Origin: Burkholderiales bacterium 67-32
GTDB taxonomy: Bacteria; Pseudomonadota; Gammaproteobacteria; Burkholderiales; Burkholderiaceae_B
DNA length: 64,000 nucleotides
Direction of reading: 5' to 3'
Assembly (NCBI GenBank): GCA_001898625.1
Contig: MKUP01000004.1
Location: forward strand, 101,931 to 165,930
Each line of letters starts with the position of its first letter. Within the stretch, counting starts at the first letter, position 1. The notes beneath the pieces are model-generated. The model was given only the letters and a program-made list of their open reading frames with translations, made no database searches and was not told the DNA's origin. Positions 1 through 7,534 of the stretch are shown in pieces. A program made the position numbers and the translations under genes.

Positions 1-581
1 TGGGCTTCGGATTCGACCATAAGCACGGCGGCGTCGGTGCCGGCCACCACCAGGTCCAGCTTGGAGGTCTTGAGCTGCGAGGCGGTGGGGTTCAGCACGT
101 ACTGGTCATCGATCCAGCCCACGCGCGCGGCGCCGATCGGGCCGTTGAACGGGAGGCCGGAAATGGCCATGGCGGCCGACGAACCGATCATCGCGGCGAT
201 GTCGGGATCGATCTCGGGATTGACCGACAGCGTGTGGATGACCACATGCACGTCGTTGTAGAAACCTTCGGGGAACAGCGGACGCAGCGGCCGGTCGATC
301 AGGCGCGAGGTCAGCGTTTCCTTTTCGGAGGGCTTGCCTTCGCGCTTGAAGAAGCCGCCCGGAATGCGGCCGGCGGCGTAGGTCTTCTCGATGTAGTCGA
401 CGGTGAGCGGGAAGAAATCCTGGCCGGGCTTGGCCTTCTTGGACCCGACCACGGTTGCCAGCACGACGGTGTCCTCGATGGACACCACTACCGCGCCCGA
501 AGCCTGGCGAGCAACCTCGCCGGTTTCGAGCGTGACGGTATGCTGGCCATATTGGAAGGTTTTTGTGACTTTATTGAACAT
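1..581 (-). CDS. pnp: Polynucleotide phosphorylase, N-terminal part (cut by window edge)
   Basis: 3'-5' exoribonuclease of RNA turnover that phosphorolyses RNA to nucleoside diphosphates; a cytoplasmic trimer and degradosome partner. Only about the first 193 residues are present, and the rest lies left of the window. The start ATG (579-581) gives [12 protein letters not shown], followed by the family-typical stretches [25 protein letters not shown] and [13 protein letters not shown] of the first RNase PH domain. An AAAGGAT ribosome-binding site lies about 8 bases upstream. It follows rpsO on the same strand, the classic bacterial order, with a strong hairpin between them. Confidence 0.97.
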   Translation of the reverse strand, partial: MFNKVTKTFQYGQHTVTLETGEVARQASGAVVVSIEDTVVLATVVGSKKAKPGQDFFPLTVDYIEKTYAAGRIPGGFFKREGKPSEKETLTSRLIDRPLRPLFPEGFYNDVHVVIHTLSVNPEIDPDIAAMIGSSAAMAISGLPFNGPIGAARVGWIDDQYVLNPTASQLKTSKLDLVVAGTDAAVLMVESEA

Positions 582-601
582 GACAGGCATCCTTTGCGAT
601 T

Positions 602-650
602 GCCCTTCTGAAACGAAAATGCCTGTGACAGGCGGTCCCTGACACAGGCA
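602..650 (-). terminator. rpsO-pnp intergenic hairpin with T-rich tail
   Basis: On the + strand, 620-632 pairs with 638-650 through arms TGCCTGTG/CACAGGCA and CAGG/CCTG, separated by one A-A mismatch and closed by a 5-base loop. Read on the minus strand it is followed by ATTTTCGTTTC, so it looks like a weak intrinsic terminator at the end of rpsO. In E. coli the equivalent spot holds a partial terminator and the RNase III site through which PNPase autoregulates. That role is inferred here by position and structure. Confidence 0.7.
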
Positions 651-788
651 CTCTCATATTTCAGGAGGGGGTTGCTAGAGTGCCGGCTGCGTCGCGCCCG
701 AACAGGAAGCGACGAAACCGGCAACCACCGGAAACGCGGAGTGGCGCTGCGACGGCAGCGCCCGCCAGGTTCCCGATCCCCTGGAAAT

Positions 789-1058
789 TCACTTACGCAG
801 ACCGAGCTTCTCGATCAGGGCGCGGTACGCGTCGGCGTTGCGGCCCTTCAGGTAGTCGAGCAGCTTGCGACGACGGCTGACCATGCGCAGCAGCCCACGA
901 CGGGAATGGTGGTCTTTGGTGTGCTCTTTGAAATGGCTGGTCAATTCGTTGATCCGGGCGGTCAGGAGAGCGACCTGCACTTCGGGGGATCCGGTATCAC
1001 CCTGGGCGCGTTGGAATTCGGTAACGATATTGGCCTTGTTGATGTCGGCGACGGACAT
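789..1058 (-). CDS. rpsO: 30S ribosomal protein S15
   Basis: Primary 16S rRNA-binding protein of the small-subunit platform, 89 residues, the normal family length. The sequence carries the expected core: [17 protein letters not shown], then [18 protein letters not shown] with the conserved HHSRRGL rRNA-binding segment, then [10 protein letters not shown]. The start ATG is preceded by a purine-rich AGAGGAAAAA ribosome-binding site. It lies upstream of pnp in the same direction, the conserved rpsO-pnp order. Confidence 0.98.
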   Translation of the reverse strand: MSVADINKANIVTEFQRAQGDTGSPEVQVALLTARINELTSHFKEHTKDHHSRRGLLRMVSRRRKLLDYLKGRNADAYRALIEKLGLRK

Positions 1059-1154
1059 TTTTTTTCCTCTCGGACTGGCGGCAAGGCCGAGGCGCCCTGC
1101 CGTGAAAGTTGACGACCCGGCCGCTACGCTTTTATCTGGCTGCGGCCGGCGGGG

Positions 1155-1183
1155 GTAATACGCGCTAACGATCAGTGTTTCAA
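1155..1183 (-). promoter_or_regulatory. Sigma70-like promoter of rpsO
   Basis: Read on the minus strand: TTGAAA (1183-1178, 5 of 6 to consensus), a 17-base spacer, then TATTAC (1160-1155, 4 of 6). Spacing is optimal and the element lies about 100 bases upstream of the rpsO start, between rpsO and the stop of the upstream binding-protein gene. This is inspection only; no transcript data support it. Confidence 0.6.
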
Positions 1184-1221
1184 ATAAGCAAAAAACCGAA
1201 AGTTAGCCGGGAAGTATAGCC

Positions 1222-2517
1222 TTATTCCGGTAATTTTGCCATTTTGCAACGCGTGGGCAGCGTCAGGTCGGCGGCTGACACCTTCAGCGTGGTCTCGAAA
1301 CCATAGCCGCTGCCTTCCACGTCGCGCCGGACCGTGCCGACCCCCAGCTTCTGCATGGTGAAGACATACAGGGGCTTGATGGCCTGGTGGTCGTCGGGCC
1401 GCATCCACAGGTCCGCGCCCTCCACCGCCCACCGCATGCCCGACAACTGGCGCGCGACGGCCACGGCATCGACCTTGCCGGCCCGCTCCAGCGCCGCCGC
1501 CAGCATGTCGGTCATGTGCAGCATCCGCGCGTTCAGGTAGTCGTCGCCCGGCCGCGGGAACATGCGCCGATAGGCGTCGTAGGCACGGTCCATGCCGGGT
1601 TCGCCGGCGTTGTAGTGCCATTCGGCCACCGCGCGCACCTTGCCCACGCCGGCCTCCCCCAGCGCGGCCGGCGCGCCCAGCGCATTGCCGTAGAACGTAT
1701 AGAAGCTGCCTTTGAATCCCGCTTCCCGCGCGGCCTTCACCAGCAGCGTCAGGTCATTGCCCCAATTGCCGGTGATGACGGTGTCGGCGCCGCTGGACAG
1801 GATCTTGGCCGCATAGGGCGAGAAATCCTTGACCTTACCTATGGCGTGGAACTCGTCGGCCACGACCTCGACGTCGGGCCGCTTCTCGGCCAGCATCGCC
1901 CGGGCGCTGCGCGCCACTTCCTGGCCGAAGCTGTAGTCCTGGTTGATCAGGTAGACCTTGCGCACCTCGCGGTCGCGCCGCATGACCTCGGTCAGGGCCG
2001 CCATCCGCATGTCGGAACTGGCATCGAAGCGGAAGTGCCAGGGGCTGCACTTTTCGTTGGTCAAGGCGGGATCGACGGCCGAGTAGTTCAGGAACACCAT
2101 GCGCTGGCCGGGATTGCGCTGGTTGTGGCGATTGACGCCCTCGATCAGGCCCGCCGCCACGGCCGAGCTGTTGCCCTGCATGACGATGCGTATGGACTGG
2201 TCGGCCGCGCCGCGCAGCAGCAGCAGGGCTTCGTCGATCTGGTTCTTGCTGTCGAAGGGAACGAGTTCGAGCTTGTGCGCACCGTCGGCCAGCTTCACGC
2301 CGCCCCGGGCGTTGACGCGTTCGACCGCGAAGCGCAGGTTGCGCATGATGGCCTCGCCGGTATTGGCGAAGGGCCCGGACATGGCCTCGATCACGGCGAT
2401 GCGCACCGGCGCGCCCACCTCCCCCTGCGCCCAGGCGGGCATGGAACCCGCGCAACCCAGCACAAGTCCTACAATCAGCGAACCACAGCCACGCCTGCGT
2501 GACAGAAACACGGTCAT
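1222..2517 (-). CDS. Branched-chain amino-acid-type ABC transporter substrate-binding protein
   Basis: Periplasmic ligand-binding protein of the LivJ/Peripla_BP_6 type, 431 residues. The N-terminus is a signal sequence ending near AWA|QGE. A cysteine in VLGC could instead make it a lipoprotein, but the lipobox is imperfect. The mature part opens with VRIAVIEAMSGPFANTG, the usual first strand and ligand loop, and contains KVYLINQDYSFGQ and GADTVITGNWGND. No ABC permease or ATPase gene lies beside it, so it is an orphan receptor here. It is divergent from the lipoprotein gene at 2552, with only 34 bases between the starts. Ligand cannot be predicted. Confidence 0.88.
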   Translation of the reverse strand: MTVFLSRRRGCGSLIVGLVLGCAGSMPAWAQGEVGAPVRIAVIEAMSGPFANTGEAIMRNLRFAVERVNARGGVKLADGAHKLELVPFDSKNQIDEALLLLRGAADQSIRIVMQGNSSAVAAGLIEGVNRHNQRNPGQRMVFLNYSAVDPALTNEKCSPWHFRFDASSDMRMAALTEVMRRDREVRKVYLINQDYSFGQEVARSARAMLAEKRPDVEVVADEFHAIGKVKDFSPYAAKILSSGADTVITGNWGNDLTLLVKAAREAGFKGSFYTFYGNALGAPAALGEAGVGKVRAVAEWHYNAGEPGMDRAYDAYRRMFPRPGDDYLNARMLHMTDMLAAALERAGKVDAVAVARQLSGMRWAVEGADLWMRPDDHQAIKPLYVFTMQKLGVGTVRRDVEGSGYGFETTLKVSAADLTLPTRCKMAKLPE

Positions 2518-2551
2518 CTCCGGTCGTCAATCCAAGAACAAGGTGAATTGT

Positions 2552-3064
2552 ATGAGTATCGCCCTCCTCCTGCGCCGTGGCGCCTGCCTGCTGGGCATGG
2601 CGGCGCTGCTCACGGCCTGCGCCAGCCCGGCCGGCATCCAGCCGGGCGAATCCGGCTCGGCCGTCACGGCCCGCCTGGGCCGGCCCACGCTCGAGCGCCC
2701 CCTGCCGAACGGCGGCCAGCGCCTGATCTATTCCAGCCAGCCCATGGGGCAATACGCCTGGATCACCGACGTCGGTCCCGACGGCAAGGTCATCGGCACC
2801 ACCCAGGCGCTGACCAGCGAACGCTTCCGCATGCTGGATTCGGGACACTGGGATACCGAGCGGCTGCTGTTCGAGTTCGGCCCTCCGGCCGAGATCACCC
2901 GCGTCGGCCTGAGGGGCGAGCAGATCGTCTGGGGCTACCGCTTCCGCGAGGACGGCGTGTGGAATTCGCTGATGTACGTCTACGTCACCGACAAGGGCGT
3001 GGTCACGCGCTACCACCCCGGGCCCGACCCGCTGATGGAGCCCCGCTTCCAACTGGGCATGTAA
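2552..3064 (+). CDS. Small outer-membrane-type lipoprotein of unknown function
   Basis: 170 residues with a clear lipoprotein signal: hydrophobic LLGMAALLTAC with cysteine at about residue 23. Residues 27-53 (PGESGSAVTARLGRPT...NGGQRLIYSS) have the flavour of the SmpA/OmlA-like BamE fold found in many small lipoproteins, repeated loosely at WDTERLLFEFGPPAEI. I do not recognise a specific family. The start was chosen at the ATG just before the signal peptide, with AAGGTGA upstream. It ends 3 bases before the stop of the convergent LysR gene and is divergent from the binding-protein gene. Confidence 0.8.
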   Translation: MSIALLLRRGACLLGMAALLTACASPAGIQPGESGSAVTARLGRPTLERPLPNGGQRLIYSSQPMGQYAWITDVGPDGKVIGTTQALTSERFRMLDSGHWDTERLLFEFGPPAEITRVGLRGEQIVWGYRFREDGVWNSLMYVYVTDKGVVTRYHPGPDPLMEPRFQLGM

Positions 3065-3067
3065 GCC

Positions 3068-3937
3068 TCAGTCTTCGCCCTTGAACGCGGCGATGATGGC
3101 ATCGGCCACGGCCCGCACGCGGGCCGTGCGGTTCAGGTCGGCGTGCAGCACCAGCCAGACGTCCAGGCGCTCGGTCCGCTCGGGCCAGACGCGCACCAGG
3201 TCCGGGTCGTCCTGCGCCATCAGCACGGCCAACTCGCCCAGGCCCAGGCCCGCCCGCACCGCCTCCAGCATCATCAAGCCCGAATTGACCTCCAGCGCCA
3301 CCCGCGCATTGCCGGTCGACACCCCGCCCAGCCGGCCGCCGTCCAGCGGCCCGATCGGGCGGTCGTACCGGATCACGTCGTGGCCCTTGAGCGCCGCGTC
3401 CATCGCGGGCTCGCCCCGGCGGCGCAGGTAATCGCGCGAGGCATAAACGCCTATCTGCCTGCGCGCCAGCCGCCGCGCGATCAGGTCCGGACTCGTGGGC
3501 TTGACCGTGCGCACGGCGATGTCGGCCTCGCGCCGGGTCAGGTTGGTGACCTGGGTGGAGGTGCCCAGCACGACCTTGATGTCCGGGTGGGCCTCGCGCA
3601 GCGTCCGCAGCGCCGGGATCACATAGAAGCTCGCCATGGTGTCCGAGGTGGCCACGCGCACCACACCGCACAGCTTGTCGTCCAGGCCCTGCATCTGCCG
3701 CTGAAGCTGGTCGGCGGCCTGCTCCATCCGTTCGGCGGCGGCGCCGGCCAGCTCCCCGGCCGGCGTGGGCACGTAGCCGCCGGGCGTGCGCAGGAACAGG
3801 CGGGCGCCCAGCGCCGCTTCGAGGGCGGCGAGGCGGCGGCCGGCCGTGGCCTGGTCCACTTCCAGCAGCGCCGCGGCGCCCCGCAGCGTGCCCGCGCGCC
3901 GGATGGCCAGGAAGATCCGGGCATCGTCCCAGTTCAT
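3068..3937 (-). CDS. LysR-family transcriptional regulator
   Basis: 289 residues from the chosen start MNWDDARIF. A frame extension of 13 residues exists, but this start matches the family's beginning. The N-terminal winged HTH (about 1-60) reads FLAIRRAGTLRGAAALLEVDQATAGRRLAALEAALG; the C-terminal part is the usual effector-binding domain (ATSDTMASFYVIPALRTL). It is divergently transcribed from the MFS transporter gene starting near 4072, and the shared intergenic region holds a palindrome at 3976-3989. It probably regulates that transporter and itself. Confidence 0.9.
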   Translation of the reverse strand: MNWDDARIFLAIRRAGTLRGAAALLEVDQATAGRRLAALEAALGARLFLRTPGGYVPTPAGELAGAAAERMEQAADQLQRQMQGLDDKLCGVVRVATSDTMASFYVIPALRTLREAHPDIKVVLGTSTQVTNLTRREADIAVRTVKPTSPDLIARRLARRQIGVYASRDYLRRRGEPAMDAALKGHDVIRYDRPIGPLDGGRLGGVSTGNARVALEVNSGLMMLEAVRAGLGLGELAVLMAQDDPDLVRVWPERTERLDVWLVLHADLNRTARVRAVADAIIAAFKGED

Positions 3938-3975
3938 CACGCGCGCTTCGCACCAGCCGGGCGTCTTTCCAGGCA

Positions 3976-3989
3976 ATGCATTTTTGCAT
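3976..3989. promoter_or_regulatory. Palindrome in the LysR/MFS divergent promoter
   Basis: ATGCA-TTTT-TGCAT, a perfect 5-4-5 inverted repeat in the gap between the divergent LysR and MFS genes, with a further TGCATTTT at 3998-4005. It is a reasonable LysR operator candidate, although the arm spacing is one base short of the classical T-N11-A. It also argues against an MFS start as early as the ATG at 3976. Confidence 0.4.
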
Positions 3990-4071
3990 CATCACACTGC
4001 ATTTTCACCCCTTTTTCCGCATCATTCCGGCGCCTAGGATAACGCCTTCCCTTGCTTTTCGGACGACGATC

Positions 4072-5475
4072 GTGCGGTATCCCTGCCCCAACATTCCCCT
4101 CTCCCCCGCGCCCGCGCGGCAGGCATCGGCCGACCCCCTGCCGCTGGCCGCGCTGGCGGTAGGCTTCATCATGGCCATGCTCGACGTCACCGTGGTCAAC
4201 GTGGCGCTGAGCGACATCGCGCGCAGCCTGGAGGTCTCCCTGTCGGGCCTGGTCTGGGTGATCGACGGCTATACGCTGGCCTTCGCCGCCATGCTGCTGG
4301 TCGGCGGTGCGCTGGCCGACCGCCTGGGCGCCCGCGCCGTGTATCTGGCGGGACTGGCCGTCTTCACGCTGGCCTCGGTGGCGTGCGGCCTGGCCCAGGA
4401 CGGCCTGGCGCTGGTCGGCGCGCGCCTGGCGCAAGGCGTGGGCGCTTCCCTGTTCGTGCCCAGTTCGCTCAGCCTGCTGGTCCACACCTACGCCGACGAA
4501 CGCATCCGGGCACGGATGGTGGCGCTCTGGTCGGCCATCGTCACGCTGTCGGTCGCGGCCGGCCCCCTGGTGGGCGGGCTGCTGATCGCGCATTTCGGCT
4601 GGCGCAGCGTCTTCCTGATCAACGTTCCCATCGGCATCGCCGGCGCGCTGCTTACCCTGAAGCTGGTGCGGCCCGCTCCCGCCCGGCCGCGCGCGCTGAA
4701 CCCGGCCAGCCAATCGCTGGGCATCACGGCGCTGGCGGCCCTGTGCTACGCGCTCATCCAGGGCCCCGAGCGGGGTTGGACCGCGCCCCCCATCCTGCTG
4801 GCGGCGGCCCTGGCCCTGGCGGCCGGTGCCCTGCTGGCCTGGCGCGAGCAACGCGCCGCCTCGCCGCTGGTGCCCCGGCAACTGCTGGCCGCGCCGCGCT
4901 TCCTGCCCGCCAACGCCCTGGGATCGCTGGCCAGCTTCGCGGTATACGGCCAGTTGTTCCTGCTCAGCCTCTACCTGCAGCGGGCACGCGGCGCCGGGCC
5001 GCTGGACACCGGTCTCCAATTGATGCCGCTGATGCTCATCCTGGTGCTGGGCAACCTGCTGTCTGGCCGGCTTTCCAGCCGGCGCGGCACGCGCTTCCCG
5101 ATGCTGGCCGGCGCCGGCCTAGCCACGCTCGCCACGGCGGTGGCCGCTGTCGATAGCCTGGCGCTGCCCTACTGGCTGCTGATGGCGCTGCTGGTCTGCG
5201 GCAACCTGGGCGCGGCCATCGCCATCCCCGCCATGACCGCGACCGTGATGCAGGCCGGCGGCAAGGAACACGCCAACAGCGCCGCGGCCATCCTGAACGC
5301 CAACCGGCAGATCGGCACGCTGCTGGGCGTCGCCGTCATGGGCAGCCTGTTGCATGGGTTGCCCGACTGGACGGACAGCCTGCCGGCGGGCCTGGCCGTG
5401 GTCGCCGCGGCCTATGGCGCGGCCTGGCTGATCGTCCTGCGTACACGGGAAGCACAGCATCCCGTCCCGCGCTGA
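4072..5475 (+). CDS. MFS drug-efflux transporter, DHA2 (EmrB/QacA) type
   Basis: Inner-membrane proton-coupled exporter of about 467 residues, with the many hydrophobic segments expected for 14 transmembrane helices. The signature of helix 1 is visible, VGFIMAMLDVTVVNVAL (the D-V-T-V-V-N-V-A-L motif of DHA2 pumps), followed by WVIDGYTLAFAA and the loop motif GGALADRLGARAV. A GTG at 4072 with GGACGA upstream is preferred as start. An ATG at 3976 is possible but falls inside the probable operator. Divergent from a LysR regulator, a common drug-efflux arrangement. Substrate unknown. Confidence 0.88.
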   Translation: MRYPCPNIPLSPAPARQASADPLPLAALAVGFIMAMLDVTVVNVALSDIARSLEVSLSGLVWVIDGYTLAFAAMLLVGGALADRLGARAVYLAGLAVFTLASVACGLAQDGLALVGARLAQGVGASLFVPSSLSLLVHTYADERIRARMVALWSAIVTLSVAAGPLVGGLLIAHFGWRSVFLINVPIGIAGALLTLKLVRPAPARPRALNPASQSLGITALAALCYALIQGPERGWTAPPILLAAALALAAGALLAWREQRAASPLVPRQLLAAPRFLPANALGSLASFAVYGQLFLLSLYLQRARGAGPLDTGLQLMPLMLILVLGNLLSGRLSSRRGTRFPMLAGAGLATLATAVAAVDSLALPYWLLMALLVCGNLGAAIAIPAMTATVMQAGGKEHANSAAAILNANRQIGTLLGVAVMGSLLHGLPDWTDSLPAGLAVVAAAYGAAWLIVLRTREAQHPVPR

Positions 5476-5484
5476 AGCGGCCGC

Positions 5485-6507
5485 TCAGGGAGCCTGGTCG
5501 CCACGCAGCGACCCCGCGCTGACCAGCCGGCGATTGGCCGCGTAGTCATCCCGCACCGCCACGCGGAAATCCTCCACGCTGCCCGCGGCGGGCAGGTTGT
5601 AGGCGCTTTCGAGCCGTTCGGCCAGCGTTCCGCCCGCCAGCGCGCGATGCACCGCGGCATTGATGCTCTCCTGTACCGGCCGGGGCGTGCCGGCGGGCGC
5701 GAACAAGCCGAACAACGACATCAGATTGGCCTGGGGATAGCCCAGCTCCTCCAGAGTCGGCACACCGGGCAGCGCGCCCAGCCTGGCGGGCGCGCCCACC
5801 GCCAGCGCCTTCAGCCGCCCCGTCCGCACATAATCCAGTTGCAGCGCCGCGACGTTGGTCGACAGCACCTCGAAGCGCCCGCTGAGCGCGTCGTTCAATT
5901 GCGGCCCGCCGCCATGATAGGGAATGTGGGTGATACGCGCGCCGCTTGCCGCGGCCACCTGCGCCATCACCATGTGGCCGGTCGTGGCGACGCCCGAACT
6001 GGCCCAGCGGATCGCCCCGGGCCGGCGCCGCGCCTCGTCCACCAGATCGGCGAAATCGCCGCCGGTGAAGGCCGGCGTGCCGGCCACCAGCACCGGCGTG
6101 CGCATGACGGCGGCAACGGGCGCGATCTCCCGCAGGGGGTCATGGTCGGCCGACGGCCGGCTCAACAAGGGATTGAGCGTGAGCGGCGTCAACGCGGAAA
6201 AGGCCAGGGTATGGCCGTCGGGCGCCGCGCGCGCCACGGTCTCCATCCCCACGCTTCCACCCGCGCCGCCCTTGTTCTCGACCCAGGCCGGCACACCGAG
6301 GTCCCGCGACAACTCCTCGGCCAAGATGCGTGCGATGGTGTCGCTCACGCCGCCGGGCGGATAGACGACCACCAGCCGGATGGCCCGCGTCGGCCAGGCC
6401 CGTCCGTCCGCCGCCGCGCCGGCACGCGGGCCCGCCCCGGCCAGCGGCAGGACGGCCGCGGCCAGCAGGACGCGGCGGCGCGCCGCCCGGACGTGCGCGG
6501 CCGTCAT
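5485..6507 (-). CDS. Bug/TctC-family periplasmic solute-binding protein
   Basis: Tripartite tricarboxylate receptor family, 340 residues. The N-terminal signal is arginine-rich (ARRRVLLAAAVLPLAG), possibly Tat-like. Family landmarks: WPTRAIRLVVVYPPGGVSD near residue 40, then GGAGGSVGMETVARAAPDGHT, HIPYHGGGPQ and FAPAGTPRP. The start ATG overlaps the stop of the LysR gene by ATGA, so the two are co-transcribed and probably translationally coupled. No TctA/TctB membrane partners are nearby. Such orphan receptors are typical of Bordetella and bind carboxylates or similar small acids. Confidence 0.93.
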   Translation of the reverse strand: MTAAHVRAARRRVLLAAAVLPLAGAGPRAGAAADGRAWPTRAIRLVVVYPPGGVSDTIARILAEELSRDLGVPAWVENKGGAGGSVGMETVARAAPDGHTLAFSALTPLTLNPLLSRPSADHDPLREIAPVAAVMRTPVLVAGTPAFTGGDFADLVDEARRRPGAIRWASSGVATTGHMVMAQVAAASGARITHIPYHGGGPQLNDALSGRFEVLSTNVAALQLDYVRTGRLKALAVGAPARLGALPGVPTLEELGYPQANLMSLFGLFAPAGTPRPVQESINAAVHRALAGGTLAERLESAYNLPAAGSVEDFRVAVRDDYAANRRLVSAGSLRGDQAP

Positions 6508-7418
6508 CGCGCCGCCGCCAGCCGCCGTGCCAGGGCGGCGAAGTGCTGCGCCGGCAGGTTGTCCTCGCCGCGGCGGGACACCAGCGTCAGCGGCGCATCC
6601 AGCCGTTCGGCCCGCGCCAGCGGCAGATAGGTCACGGCATGCGCGTGCGCGCCGCTGATGGACTTGGGCACGACCGACACGCCCGCTCCCGCCGCCACCA
6701 GATTCAGATTGGTCATCATGCGATCGACCTCGGCGGCGATGCGTGGCCGCAACCCCTGGCTTTCGCACAGCGCGAGCAGGTTGGCGTACAGGCCCGGCGC
6801 GCCCGGCTGGCGCACGAGAATGATCTTCTCCTGGCACAACTCGGCCAGCGAAATCGCCCGGGGGCGGCTCGTCTGCCGGTCCCGGGCGAGCGGGTGATCG
6901 CACGGCACGGCGGCCACCGCGGGTTCGGTCAGCAGGGTTTCGAACACCAGTCCGTCGGGCCGCGACACCGGCACGCGCAGCAGGCCGCAATGCAGGCGTC
7001 CGGCGGCGATGGCGGCGGTCAGTCCCGCGGCGTTGTCCTCGTGAATATCCAGCTCCACGCCCGGATAGTCTCGACGATAGACGCGCAGCGCCTCCGGCGT
7101 GAACGCGTGCGCGGCGGCCGAGCTGGTGAAACCCACGGCCAGCAGCCCTTCCTGGCCGTTGGCCACGCGCGCCATGCGCTGGCGCATCTGCGCATAGCCT
7201 TCCAGCAGGTTCTCGGCCTCGCGCAGGAAGTGCCGGCCGGCGTCGGTCAAGGCCACGCCCCGCGGGTGACGGCGCAGCAGTTCCACCCCCAGCTCGCGCT
7301 CCAGCGCCTTGATCTGCTGGCTGAGCGGGGGCTGCTGGATGCCGAGCTGCTCGGCGGCGCGCGTCATGTGACCGGTCTCGGCAACCGTGACGAAGTAACG
7401 CAGGTGGCGCAAGTCCAT
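6504..7418 (-). CDS. LysR-family transcriptional regulator
   Basis: 304 residues starting MDLRHLRYFVTVAETGHM, the standard LysR opening. The HTH region includes TRAAEQLGIQQPPLSQQIKALERELG, and the effector domain follows from about residue 90. It is the first gene of a two-gene minus-strand unit with the Bug receptor (ATGA overlap) and is divergent from the tannase-family gene at 7535. It plausibly controls both the receptor and the secreted esterase, linking release of an aromatic acid to its capture. That link is inferred. Confidence 0.93.
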   Translation of the reverse strand: MDLRHLRYFVTVAETGHMTRAAEQLGIQQPPLSQQIKALERELGVELLRRHPRGVALTDAGRHFLREAENLLEGYAQMRQRMARVANGQEGLLAVGFTSSAAAHAFTPEALRVYRRDYPGVELDIHEDNAAGLTAAIAAGRLHCGLLRVPVSRPDGLVFETLLTEPAVAAVPCDHPLARDRQTSRPRAISLAELCQEKIILVRQPGAPGLYANLLALCESQGLRPRIAAEVDRMMTNLNLVAAGAGVSVVPKSISGAHAHAVTYLPLARAERLDAPLTLVSRRGEDNLPAQHFAALARRLAAAR

Positions 7419-7453
7419 ATTTTTTATATATCGAGTCTCCGCTTTTATTGTAT

Positions 7454-7477
7454 TTGACGTACCGAGCGGCACGCTCG
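7454..7477. promoter_or_regulatory. Palindrome and -35-like box in the LysR/tannase intergenic region
   Basis: CGAGCG-GCA-CGCTCG at 7463-7477 is a perfect 6-3-6 inverted repeat placed about 60 bases before the tannase-family start. A TTGACG at 7454-7459 could be a -35 box, but no convincing -10 follows at the right distance. Candidate operator only. Confidence 0.3.
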
Positions 7478-7534
7478 CATCATCCCGCCGTGCACGCGCC
7501 CCGTCTCGAGAGGGCCGGCCATGGAGACGATACG

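Noticed and set aside
3976..4071. MFS gene starting at the ATG at 3976
   Set aside because: The extra 32 residues are unlike the N-terminus of DHA2 pumps and the region holds the operator-like palindrome; the GTG at 4072 has a better ribosome-binding site.
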